A stretch of DNA of 64,000 nt from Cymbomonas tetramitiformis. Lineage: Eukaryota; Chlorophyta; Pyramimonadophyceae; Pyramimonadales; Pyramimonadaceae. The stretch lies in NCBI GenBank assembly GCA_001247695.2, contig LGRX02035154.1, positions 27,998 to 91,997 of the forward strand, written 5' to 3'. Each line of letters starts with the position of its first letter. Position 1 is the first letter of the stretch. The notes under the pieces are model-generated. The model was not told where the DNA came from, did not search any database, and saw only the letters and a program-made list of their open reading frames with translations. Made by a program: the position numbers and the translations under genes. This document shows, piece by piece, positions 19,835 to 30,186 of this stretch.

Positions 19835-22632
19835 TTGCATCCATTTCGGTTGCAGGACTTACTTTTACCTCCTTCATTGAATGATGTGTTCAATTTCTCA
19901 TGTCGCTGTAAGAGGTTATGTTCGTCGAATATTTCTAAACAAGAGGTGAAGGATCTTCGCTCTGAATTCTGGACCTTGAACGCGGCATCTCCCAAAGAGA
20001 AAAGTCTTCAAGGAATGCAGAGACAATGGATCATATCTACCCTTAAAAAGTCGTCCGACTTTTCAGATCAAGATGCACCAGTTCTCAAATTTGCCATTGG
20101 TTCTCAGCGTGTGTGTCGCAAGTTTTATGAGAAATGTTTGTCGATATCTCATGGACGGCTGACGAAGCTAATAAAGGATTTATTTGCCGGAAGAAAACAT
20201 AACAGGTAAACCAATTTACAGTTTTCCTATAGGCTCCCATTCTTTGCATCAGATTCATTATAATAATATACATTTTCCCCTTTTCAGGCTGCACGGAAAC
20301 AGCAAACAAGTGCAAGTACAGGGCTTGTCATATATTCCAAAAAACTCTCTAAAGGTTTCAGCAGTGAAAACCTTTCAGCAGAAGATTGCCAAAGAGCAAG
20401 GTCAACATCAACCGGACAAGAAAGAAACACATCTGCCTCAAGGAATGACAAAGCTTGACGTCTACGAAAAGTTTATCGAAGAGATTCCAGCCTTTGGTTC
20501 TGAGAGATTCAAGGTCAGCGAGCCATACTGGTATACGATCTGGAGAAAACACTTCAAGTAGCTTAAGTGTCCGAAGATTTGCAAGTTCTCGGAGTGCAAG
20601 ATCTGCTCGACCGCAAAGCTTCACAAGCAAGTCGCTCCGGCCGAAATGAGAGGTATGTTAGAAAGAAAACCCAATCTTGTTCGTAAGAGGTATGTTCAGA
20701 AAGAAAACACGTGACCACTTACCTGAATGTGTTTGCGTTGCAGTACGAATCGAAAATCTTTTGCAAGCTCATCGACTGGATGCAAGGGCTGAACGGGAGA
20801 AGTACTACAAACACATTCAGAAATCCAGCGCAGCAAAAGGCAACGCGAAGTGGTGGAAATATACTACCATGATCATCGATGGCATGACACAACGTACCAC
20901 ACAATTGCCTCACTTTCGTCGAATGCCCTCTTGGGTCAAAGACAATAAGGCATTGATAGATACCCACTGCATGGGGATCCTAATCGAAGGCATCGGTCGT
21001 TTTATGGAATTCAATTTCAGTCATAACTACTCTGACAACTCGAACTATCTTGCGAACGTCATACAGCGGGCAGTAGCACGAGTTCATGAGCATCGACGAT
21101 CGGGTGGGCATCCGTTACCGGAAGTATTGTATCTACAATTGGACAATGTAAGCAGCAATAAGAGCCACTTCTTGATTGCTTATTGTGCCATGCTGGTCAA
21201 ACGTGGGGTATTCCGCAAGGTGAAGATCAACTATCTGATCGTGGGACATACACACGAAAATATCGATCAGATGTTTTCAAGGTTTTCTGTGGCTTTGAGG
21301 AGGCTGAACGTTTGGGACATCGAGCATTTGATGGAGGTGGCTAGGAACTGCTTTAAGGATGGAGTAGTTCCGGAATGTCAACTGATCGATGAGGTGCACG
21401 ATGTCAAGGGCTGGATGCATGGATGCTATAACGAAGTGCGCGATGTCAGCTTCCAACATGCATTCAAGATTTTTTCTGGCCCCACCGGCGACGTGTTAGT
21501 GCAGGCGAAACGTTATTCATTCGATCCAGTCTGGCTTCCAAAGGAAGGTGGGGTGAAGGTATTTAAGAGCAGCCTGCCCGAGGGCTCACCATGCTTTGTC
21601 GAGCCTAAATCCATTAACGAATTGAGCGCACGGAAACAAGCGAAGCAGCTTGCGACTTCCAGGAAGTCTACGAGCAATCCATTGAAAGAGATCGAGGATC
21701 TTGTCATTCAATGCCAGAGGAATCTTTGCTTATGCATTCGAGGTAAGCACTGCACTGCTAGCGATTACGATTTGATTTGTCATATTTCAAATGTAAGTGG
21801 CCTTCTTAGTTTCTCGGGTTATGTTTTGCAGATGTCGCAACCACCGAGGAGGCGGAGCGGCTTCAATTTCTAGCCAAGCGCGCAAATACTTTTCTTGAAG
21901 GGTATGTTCAAATGCAACGTGACATTGCGGCAGGAACGTTCGAACTGAAAGAGAAGACAACGTGGGTGCTGCACGAGGCTCCCTTTGAGGTTACTGGACC
22001 CATGATGCCTGTTCCTTCGGGTGCTTTGAGCGCGAACGGGCGAGATGCGGAAGTACTGATTGTCGATGAGCCAATGGCTGATACGAATGATATTGAACGT
22101 GGATACACGGATGCGCAACTGGCTGATTACGTGCAGGGCCTTCGGGACTCCGTAGCGGTTCACGTGCGCCCAGTACCTCGTCCTATCTACATCGGGGCAC
22201 AAAAAAATACCATTGGAAGACGAGCTCGAGATCATCTTGCGCAATACATTCTGGGAGAAACTGACGACCCGGACTACGATGTGAGCTACAGCAAGATGAA
22301 GAAAGGTAGCATGGCTGTGTTGATTGCTCCCGAATCCGAGAAGACTGCCCGGACGGAATACCCGTTTCGTATCGCTCTGGGAAGGAGCCGAGGATGGTCG
22401 AGATATCTGTACCTTTGTGAAGTACAAGAGCAGCTGCTAAATGAGAAAGGTGAGAAATGTTTATTGATGTGATTGCGCGCGCAACCTGCTTTTAACATCA
22501 CAACGTTTTATGTCAATCTAATATCTCTTTTATCTTCTTTCTGGTGCAGGAGAAAAATGTTTGCGGTGGTTGACTTGTGGTACATTTAAGCTCACGAGCG
22601 CCTCCGCTGTCGCCGGCATCGTCTTCAGATGA
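19835..22632 (+). CDS. Five-exon transposon-type gene, DUF7869-like, with one in-frame amber codon
   Basis: Exons read from phase-compatible GT-AG sites: start to 20,205; 20,288-20,652; 20,744-21,742; 21,832-22,449; 22,550-22,632. All four junctions restore one frame. Exon 2 carries a cysteine cluster (LKCPKICKFSECKICS). Exon 3 has the core LDNVSSNKSHF...INYLIVGHTHENIDQMFSRFS, with acidic and histidine residues typical of proteins annotated DUF7869, thought to be integrase/transposase-related. Exon 5 ends CLRWLTCGTFKLTS. A TAG at 20,559-20,561 interrupts exon 2 just before the cysteine cluster, so the copy is dead or relies on readthrough. The true 5' end is uncertain: the ATG at 19,835 lies inside a likely splice acceptor, so an upstream exon is probable. 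No other disabling change is seen, so the mutation may be recent. Confidence 0.72.
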
Positions 22633-23360
22633 CGAGGCCCCACCGTCGGGCAGCACTTGGCAGCACCCCGGTGCGGTGCAGCCTCCTGTGATCGAGGATT
22701 CAACAATTTCTTCTACGAATGATTCACCACCGGCCCCGGAGGCCGGCAACTACTTCACCCTCACGCTGCTCCGAGCCGGACCGCCAGCTCCGAAGACCTC
22801 TAGTGGCTGAGATTTGATCACACCGTGCCTGCCTAGAGATTGGCTATAGTGTAGCTTCCTAGATGTGCAGAAGAGCTCTCTGAATTTGAGCTGTGTTTAG
22901 GGTTTTGGCACCTAACAGCAGTATCTGACAATCTTTGCTGTGAACTGGGACCGCCCTGACCAAGAGTACAGGCCCCCAGTTGTGCTACAGTTTCCTCCTG
23001 AAGTTGAGTAGGGAGTTTGTTGCTTCGTTTCACTACTAGCTCCGGTCACCACCCTAGGTGGTGTGCTGGATTTGACACTGTGACACTCAAAACTGTCACA
23101 TGTCACTTCCTATGGTAGGCTGGGTGACCGTCACGAGTAGACGGGAAACACCCGTTAGGTATTTATGTATGCCTCTCTTTTATCTATCACACTTTTACCG
23201 TTCTGATTCCGTAACCCTTAACCCTTAAGCCGGTGGTTAGAATTCGAGGGTTTTCTATATGTGTTGTGAGAATGGATTTTTGCGATGTATGCTTAGTCAC
23301 TAAATGCCCGTTTGCTTTACCAATTATTGTATACCTATATTACCAACTATTTGCGACCTA
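22633..23360. other. Spacer downstream of the DUF7869-like gene
   Basis: No convincing ORF. A short palindrome, caccaccctaggtggtg, lies near 23,046. Element borders for the gene on the left were not found. Confidence 0.4.
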
Positions 23361-23528
23361 GGTTGGCGAAAACGTCCCCGCCCTCCCGATTAATCGCGCG
23401 ATTAATCGTATTTGGGCCTCTCCCGATTAATCTTTGCCGATTAATTGGCTTAATAGTGTTGGAGATGCTTAATAGTGTAAAACCGATGCGGGCTTACAAA
23501 AAATGTCGAAACTTTTGATGTTTCGTAC

Positions 23529-23864
23529 CTATGTTAAGTTGACGTTTGAATATTCGTACCTATTCACACGTTCGCGGTATGCTTCCTCAGTCTCGTCAAT
23601 CTCACGGGAGTACGCACCAGGACATATCTCAACACCACCACCTTTCTTCTGCGCACAGTGGTGCAGAATCCGTTGACTCTGTGTGACTATGATCCGCTTG
23701 CAACTTAAACACTTGCAGCGCTCACTGGGTGATCCTATATGACCGGCTAGGTAGAATTCGAGGGGAGTGGCTGTATGGCTCCCTTTAATAACGCGGACGA
23801 GCCACCATATCCACGCGGTGGGATTCGCCTGCTTGTCAGCTGTAGGAGCGGCTGCGGGAGGCAT
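23529..23864 (-). CDS. BED-type zinc-finger ORF inside the element
   Basis: A 111-residue frame with an ATG start. It contains CKCLSCKRIIVTQSQRILHHC, i.e. C-x2-C followed by an H/C pair after about 13 residues, preceded by aromatic-rich sequence. This resembles the BED finger at the N-terminus of hAT transposases. No catalytic domain follows, so it is a leftover DNA-binding module or a small element-encoded protein. Confidence 0.45.
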   Translation of the reverse strand: MPPAAAPTADKQANPTAWIWWLVRVIKGSHTATPLEFYLAGHIGSPSERCKCLSCKRIIVTQSQRILHHCAQKKGGGVEICPGAYSREIDETEEAYRERVNRYEYSNVNLT

Positions 23865-24039
23865 AGTTAAGAGGTTTAGGTTATTGGAAACTATAGCGGT
23901 ACTGCAGACTCATGAGAGCTGTTCCGTGTTCCCGTGTTCGCCTTGTTGCCTACAAGTATCTGCTATCCGCCTATCTCTCGTCGCGTGTTCCGTCTGACAC
24001 GTCCTCCAAACAGTTTGATCCTCCAAGGCAAAGCCAAGT

Positions 24040-24116
24040 TAAGTATGGGACATCAACGCCCTAAGTATGGGACGGCATGCCTTAAGTATGTAACGTGGTC
24101 CTTAAGTATGTAACGC
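24040..24116. repeat. Four short direct repeats (cttaagtatg type)
   Basis: ttaagtatgg/gta recurs four times at about 20-bp spacing inside the 23.4-24.2 kb element, as often seen in subterminal transposase-binding regions. Confidence 0.7.
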
Positions 24117-24906
24117 GAGACCCCCCCGATTAATCGCGCGATTAAACGTATTTGGCACCCTCCCGATTAATCGTTGGCGACGTTTTCGCCAACACAGTTT
24201 GCGACACTACATGTCGATATATGTCGAATATATCCACTCTTATATGCGCACATGGTTAGAATGTTTTCGATTTTACAGGCACGCGATTTAATTTCATCGT
24301 CCTTGTTGATGACATCTGCTCGACATATTTTTGCACAATTTTGGAACTAAATCATCGACCTTGATGATACGTTCCAAGGATGATTCACTTGCACGGATGT
24401 GCGTTCATCTGCCTATCGTTTTCTGTGGATTTATGCCAAAAAAAACACTAAAAATACATATATTTCACAATGTTTTCCATACTTAAGGAATATTTTCCAT
24501 ACTTAACGGACACGTGTGGTGATTTTTGCGATACTATGGATCATATTCCATGATGATAGCCACCAATCACTTACATAATGATCGGGACATGGCCCATGAT
24601 GCAACGCGTGCTTGTAGATGAGCCGTAGGTAAGTATAACGTTGCAGTTTAGGCGCGTTTTGTATGGTTTGCAAGATAAAATTACGCAAAAAACGTACAAA
24701 TGTGCAACTGATTCGCGACAAATATGCGGGGTAGGCAATTTAATTTAGATTATTTCTCTCTGAATTTAGATTAACCCATTTTGCATGTTGATTTTAGATT
24801 AAGTTTTTTTTGATGTCATCCGGCTATTACCGGTGCGGTGCATGCATCCATGACGCTGTATTGTACCTGTTGAGCTATCGCCATGCCATGCGAAATATTA
24901 CACTGA

Positions 24907-25041
24907 AGAGTTGTCTTGCCGTGATGTCCATATGTCCGAATGGAACCAAAAACCGTCCGATTTTAATCGAACGGTTTTTGGTTCCATTCGGAAAGATTCA
25001 CGGCCGTGAATCTAAAAGTCACGGCCGTGAAGAACAACTCT
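24907..25041. mobile_element. Foldback element, about 135 bp
   Basis: Outer ends agagttgt and acaactct are complementary. Inside, a perfect 22-bp stem (24,935-24,956 with 24,971-24,992, starting tccgaatggaacc) closes a 14-nt loop, followed by a perfect 20-bp palindrome (24,994-25,013, core cacggccgtg). Such structure is typical of small foldback MITEs. Confidence 0.75.
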
Positions 25042-25116
25042 TTCCGCATAATGACTTTTATTATTTGCCATCTTTGCCACAATAGACACTCACGGCGTGT
25101 TCTGCTTGAAAACAAG

Positions 25117-26862
25117 TAAGTAACTTGAAGCCTTGAGCTTCAAGTTACTGAAAGATATGTATCTTGGCAGTATTCGTGCCAAGTTTCGTGCTCTAGGACG
25201 CACGGGAAGCCCTCGGCTGTTTGGCATCTTTGGGTTTGGGTGTCACGTTCGAACCCAAACCCAAAACATCTGCCTTAGAAATAAATTGCGCGTTTCGCGC
25301 ACAAGTTACTTGAAGCCTTGAGCTTCTGACGATATATATTATGCATACGTGCCCCGCACAAGTACGCTACGCTTACATATGCACACAACGGTGTACGTGC
25401 AAATACCCGGTGCACAAATCATGCAAGGTATGCAACCGCAATTGCCCAAGCAGCATATACTTTGGCATCGCTTCTGGGTCAGATCTGACCCAGATACCGG
25501 CTTAAGGGTTAACTCAGGGTTTTTCTCACTAGTTAGATATATATTACCGCCGAACTATATATCTGCCAAGTGCTTCAAGAGGGGAGGAAGGGTTGGGTGC
25601 ACTAATATATAATAACTATGGAAACGAACAGCAAACGATCAGTTATATATATATAAGACCGAGAATCGTGCGATTATAAATTGTTAAATCGTGGGATCAT
25701 CGTTCGCAAAGGCGTCGACGGCTAGCGCAAAATCCGTAACGTATACCTCGGATACCTTGAATCGTCACTCTGACGCACGATACGTGTGGATCAATCAGTA
25801 ATCCAGCGTCAATCTGTATCACGAAACGCAATTCATTGAACCTTGAATCGTCACTGTCTCTGCAATACGATACGCAATTCAAAGGGGGCTACATCCTAAG
25901 AGCTGTAAGGCTAATGCCTAAGGTGAGGGACTAAAGTGGACTCAGTTCCCCCCAATATCCTAAAAACACCATGAGGGACGCCTCAAATCGGTGTAAGAAG
26001 ATTGGTACCAGCAAGAAGCAATAACAACAAAGACATCATAGACATATACAAAGGTATGCCCGTTGTGAGGTCACAACTCATTTAAGAGGGGAGATTTGTC
26101 AGGGTTATGACCGATGACATATGTATCATACATGTCATATGTGTCATACCTGTCAGGCATGTCATACCATGTCATGTCATGTCATGTCGAGTCATGTCAT
26201 ACATTATAATGACGGACATTCGTCAGACAGTCGTCAGACAGTCGTCATACAATCGTCAGTATGGTCGACTATGACTGTACATGTCATCGAGAGGCCGTAT
26301 GTCGCGGACTCGAGATGGCAAAGCAAGATCCATCTTGAAGAACCGGAATGGTTCGGAGAAGTATGCATCTTTGCTTCTAGCATGTTCTGAATAAGCATGC
26401 GCAGTATCATGTGGCAAACGCATTATTCGTTTAGCCGATACTGGTCGTTCAACCAATGTCTTGGGTTCACAACCCGATTGCGGTGCCAACTATGAGTTGG
26501 GGGACATCTGGTATATGAGCTAGCGTTGTGCTAGAGTAGCATCTTCTGTCCGAAGTCTGCACTCATACCCGCACATATCTACACGCGTGTTGCTGTTCCT
26601 TAACACCGTGTTATTTATCTTAAACATAAAGATATACTAAGGCTCGCCTGCGCAAGCCTTAAGACTTCAAGTTACTTATGCGCGAAACGCGCAATTTATT
26701 TCTAAGGCAGATGTTTTGGGTTTGGGTTCGAACGTGACACCCAAACCCAAAGATGGCAAACAGCCGAGGGCTTCCCGTGCGTCCTAGAGCACGAAACTTG
26801 GCACAAATACTACCAAGATACATATCTTTAAGTTAACCGAAGCTCAAGGCTTCAAGTTACTT
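25117..26862. mobile_element. Composite unit bounded by about 200-bp inverted arms
   Basis: The left arm (about 25,117-25,326) and right arm (about 26,654-26,862) are inverted copies sharing ttctaaggcagatgttttgg, cgaacgtgacacccaaaccc and gagggcttcccgtgcgtcct blocks. Each arm ends in cttgaagccttgagctt-type repeats and a gcgcgtttcgcgc palindrome. A Copia-like LTR lies between the arms. A third, partial copy continues at 27,148-27,180. The arms could be two copies of one small element inserted head-to-head rather than the ends of one transposon. Confidence 0.6.
26083..26520 (+). repeat. Copia-like junction: polypurine tract, 410-bp LTR, primer-binding site
   Basis: A purine tract (aagaggggagatt) is followed by a sequence beginning TGTCAGGG at 26,097 and ending GGGGACA at 26,506, i.e. 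TG...CA ends. Two bases later comes TGGTATATGAGC (26,509-26,520), 10 of 12 matches to the common initiator-Met-tRNA primer site TGGTATCAGAGC. A polypurine tract before and a primer site after the same LTR is the arrangement of tandem or circular-type recombination (internal-LTR-internal), not of a simple insertion. The LTR contains many atgtc microsatellite units. Confidence 0.6.
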
Positions 26863-26883
26863 GTGCGCGAAACGCGCAATTTG

Positions 26884-27139
26884 TACTGGAATATCCCGGT
26901 TCAAGATATCAGACAGTCAGTGAACCAATATAGATAAACTCCTATAAGAAATAAACCCTAAGCTAGATATACCCGGAACGGTCACGGAGTCGGAACGGTC
27001 TCGAGTCTAGCTACCTGTGACACTCGGTGTGTCACAGCACAGGCTTACGGAGCAGTCACGGTCCAGTGTTGGCTACCTAGGAATCTGCCATAGGGGCCTG
27101 CACCGGGACTCCCGGTCAGGGCTGCCTATACAGATTTCA
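26884..27139. mobile_element. 256-bp insertion with 8-bp duplication
   Basis: GCAATTTG at 26,876-26,883 and again at 27,140-27,147 flanks an insert that splits a copy of the arm repeat: the arm sequence reads continuously if the insert and one copy of the octamer are removed. The insert begins TACTGGAATA and ends GATTTCA and has no clear inverted ends. Class unknown. Confidence 0.6.
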
Positions 27140-27200
27140 GCAATTTGTTTCTAAGGCAGATGTTTTGGGTTTGGGTTCGTCGAACGATTATATAGAAGAA

Positions 27201-27261
27201 GTAGGAATAGTTTTCAGAAGCACTAGAATACTTTTCATATGCTTCTGAAAACTATTCCTAC
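27201..27261. other. Perfect 22-bp stem hairpin
   Basis: gtaggaatagttttcagaag plus ca (27,201-27,222) is the exact complement of 27,240-27,261, with a 17-nt loop. It is probably a tiny foldback element or the residue of one. Confidence 0.85.
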
Positions 27262-27382
27262 TGCCGCTAAATCTTAAACCCTTTGCCTTTCCCTTTGCCT
27301 TTGACCTTCCGTTCGCAACTTTACCATGTGCACCTCGGAGCGGTGGCACCTCGTGGACATTTGCTGACATCGTGATGACATG

Positions 27383-27566
27383 GTATCGCGAAACCACAGT
27401 TTCCAAACCGTGGTTTCGCGAAACCATGGTTTGGGGGAACGTGACACGCGATCAGCATATCCCCCGCCACCCAGGCGCCACCAAGCGGAATATTCGGGGG
27501 AATATCGCGAAAAGCGTGGTTTCGCGAAACCACGGTTTGTAACCATGGTTTCGCGATACCACGGTT
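27383..27566. repeat. Cluster of ggtttcgcgaaacc palindromes
   Basis: At least four near-palindromic motifs built on (t)ggtttcgcgaaacca(c) occur at about 27,385, 27,410, 27,518 and 27,547. The outermost pair is arranged as inverted repeats about 185 bp apart, suggesting the ends and subterminal sites of a small element. Confidence 0.6.
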
Positions 27567-27819
27567 CAATAAGTACAAAGTAGCCACTAAACGAACGCCG
27601 AACCCTGCGCTGGAGAATACTTGCACAGAGAGAGAGACACAGATCGTCAGAATAATAAAACTCGGTTACTAATCGTATCGTGCCAGTGCCGTCCGATCGC
27701 AAAATGACGTCAAATATTCAGTCGCAGGCCTAGTGGAGATCTTTAGATCGATTAGCGCTAGTGTCACTGTATCGCTATCGGTTCGGTTGGGCGTTTCAGA
27801 CGAGAGCTCGCAGCTCCAC

Positions 27820-28010
27820 CTCCCCCCCACACCTCCCCCACCCCCCACCCCCCTCTTTATCGCGAAGCGCCAAGAAATTTCAAGCAAATATGTTATATAA
27901 ATTATATATACCATAAATCATATATATAATTATATATCCTTAACTTCTGGCGGTAATATTAATATACGTCGCCCCCCACCGCAATAAATTATTATTTATA
28001 TATGTGATGG
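27820..28010. repeat. C-rich tract followed by AT microsatellite
   Basis: ctcccccccacacctccccc-type runs at 27,823-27,853, then tatata-rich sequence to about 28,005. No gene. Confidence 0.8.
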
Positions 28011-28532
28011 GCGAGGTGAGAGAGTTTTCTGAATTAATTGGTATTCGGTTGGTGACATCGTATTCAGTCGGTGACATGAACTGATTTGGTTTTTGTCGCT
28101 CATGTCACTGACTGAATTAATCAATCAGTCTAATCAGTCGATACCTTCACGAGTATCAGCTCCACCTCACGTCAGAACAGATGTTCCGACGAGAATCACG
28201 CGACGGGTTACTGTACCTGTTTCGTGTTTCTGTTAAACGAAAGGAAAGCAACCATCTGACGAAGGCTGCAATTCGAGAGCACTTGTACGACGATTTTTTT
28301 CGCAGATGATCAGAAATCTCAAACTCTCACATTAGTGGAATGGGCCGTACGAATCTAATCACGAGACTTGTCCCACAACAGGATCACGGCTCTGGTTCCT
28401 ATTTCGGCGAGAGCAAAAGCAGTTCGCACGTCATCAGCTAAAAGCACGTTTCCCTACACGTTCCCAAATAAGCACTGAATTTTGTACCACAACAAAGCAG
28501 TTCGACCACGCTTCCGCACAGATATCACTGGA

Positions 28533-30170
28533 ATGAAACCTTGTTTCCGGGCGTTAACACAGGCTTTGAAAACTCTAATTGCCGCTTCAAGAAGTGTGTC
28601 ACCAAGTAGGAACACTACTTTCGGCGGCTTATCTGCAGCTCAAGTACGGACAACAGGGGTCGCAGTGCTTGCAACGTTCGGAGGTATCACTGTATGTTGT
28701 GATTCTAAGAACGACGACGTGCGCACTAGCATTCCTAGCATTCCGTATGTCGAGCGCGCGGCCGAAAGTATCGCGTTTAATATCTATCGACTCCAGACGA
28801 AGCTAGGCTTACCACCGTTCGAAGACGTGCAAGAAGCTATTGCCATACTTGAAAGCCAAATCGGTGATGCTTTCAGCTCGAAGTCTCCCCTGTCGCCCCG
28901 CTCGGACGCTCCATCAGTGCTGTCGATGTATTACCTGTGGAGAACCAAGTTTCAGCATCGTTCGTCTGAGTTTAAACGCAACGCCTCAATCCGAGCTGGA
29001 CAAGAGCCTTTGAAAGATAGGCAGTTGCTTGACGTCCTGATATGGATGGCTGGAGTCAGCGACATAACGTATTTGAATACCAGCTCTGAGAGTGAACTAT
29101 ACAAGACGCTGAACAAATACGATGCCATCCCGAGCTCACTTCACGGAGCTGCGCGCGCTGCGCGGACCGCAAAACTCGCGACGGAGGCTGGCCAGTCTGA
29201 TCCCTCGAAACCCTTGCCCAAGCAAAGTTTGGATGAATCTGTGCCAAACCCTTCCTGGGAGATCCTGTTTCTGCAAAGCAGCGCGCAGAAAGCCGTCCCT
29301 GTACATTTCGTCGCTGTGGACCATACACGTCGTTGCTTGATCATGGCCATCCGAGGAACCTTCGGGCTGACTGATGCGGTGACGATGGCTGGCGCGAACT
29401 TACAGCCAGTTACACTAGGCCGAAAATCTCCTAACTGCGCTGCGCACGCTGGCATTGTAAAGTCAGCCAACACCTTAGTCGAGCTCCACGTGGGCACTCT
29501 CTGCAGATACGCCTGGGAGGGATACCAGGTCAGGCTAGTCGGACACAGTTACGGAGGTGCCGTAGCGGCCATGATTGCGACCTATCTTCATGAGCTTGAG
29601 CCAAGCATTACTGCGTTCTGTTTCGCGTGCCCTCCTTGTGTCACTGCACAGCTCGCTGAGAAGACCCGTCACTGCACAACGACGGTGGTGCTGGATGACG
29701 ACGTCATTCCTCGTCTCACCCGGCACTCCATATTCGAACTTCACAACGAGCTTGTGGAGACTGAGAGAAACTTGGGCAACCTCATATCGAAGGACAAGGA
29801 CAGATTCACAACTGAGCCTTGGGACACAACACTGTATGAATGGATGCGGGCCAAGAGCGACGAACTGGAGAAAGGTGGCTTGGAACGCAAATCTTGCACA
29901 GTTGATATTCCACCTGAAGAGGAGTTGCTATATGTCCCGGGGACTGTAATTCATCTTCATCGCTCTACAAGTACGCAAAATCTAGGAGTAGAAGCAGTTC
30001 AACAGATACCTGAAGAAGAACATTTCGGAGCCGCCGTGGCGGACCCTCAGTTTTTCAGGAAGATTGAGCTGTCAAAAACAATGGTAACGGACCACTTGAT
30101 AAGCAACGTGCGAGACGCGATACGGAAGTATAGAGATAGTTTACCATTGTCAGCGAAGCCGTTAAAGTAA
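28533..30170 (+). CDS. Class 3 lipase (diacylglycerol-lipase type)
   Basis: A single open frame of 545 residues from the first ATG; the frame itself opens slightly upstream without ATG. The N-terminus is rich in Arg, Ser and Ala with few acids (KPCFRALTQALKTLIAASRS), which may be an organelle-targeting peptide, followed by a short hydrophobic stretch (VAVLATFGGITVCC). The catalytic half shows the lipase-3 pattern: AIRGTFGLTDAVTM around the oxyanion loop, nucleophile Ser339 in VGHSYGGAVAA, acid within VVLDDDVIPRL (about residues 388-390) and a likely histidine in VIHLHRS. Such enzymes release fatty acids from diacylglycerol or related lipids, often at membranes. The gene has no obvious introns, unlike its neighbours, and no sign of decay. 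The substrate cannot be told from sequence. Confidence 0.85.
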   Translation: MKPCFRALTQALKTLIAASRSVSPSRNTTFGGLSAAQVRTTGVAVLATFGGITVCCDSKNDDVRTSIPSIPYVERAAESIAFNIYRLQTKLGLPPFEDVQEAIAILESQIGDAFSSKSPLSPRSDAPSVLSMYYLWRTKFQHRSSEFKRNASIRAGQEPLKDRQLLDVLIWMAGVSDITYLNTSSESELYKTLNKYDAIPSSLHGAARAARTAKLATEAGQSDPSKPLPKQSLDESVPNPSWEILFLQSSAQKAVPVHFVAVDHTRRCLIMAIRGTFGLTDAVTMAGANLQPVTLGRKSPNCAAHAGIVKSANTLVELHVGTLCRYAWEGYQVRLVGHSYGGAVAAMIATYLHELEPSITAFCFACPPCVTAQLAEKTRHCTTTVVLDDDVIPRLTRHSIFELHNELVETERNLGNLISKDKDRFTTEPWDTTLYEWMRAKSDELEKGGLERKSCTVDIPPEEELLYVPGTVIHLHRSTSTQNLGVEAVQQIPEEEHFGAAVADPQFFRKIELSKTMVTDHLISNVRDAIRKYRDSLPLSAKPLK

Positions 30171-30186
30171 GCACGAGGATATTCTT

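Larger units (their letters stand above)
23361..24193. mobile_element. Non-autonomous DNA transposon remnant, 15-bp inverted ends
   Basis: GTTGGCGAAAACGTC at 23,361-23,375 is matched by GACGTTTTCGCCAAC ending at 24,193. Both ends are followed inward by gattaatcgcgcgatta palindromes. No exact target duplication is visible, although tttgcgac occurs close to both ends. It encloses a minus-strand zinc-finger ORF. Class not assigned. Confidence 0.7.

Noticed and set aside
25240..25275. ggttcgaac motif in the arm repeat considered as a tRNA/SINE B box
   Set aside because: No matching A box or cloverleaf could be formed; the motif is part of a cgaaccc/gggttcg palindrome.
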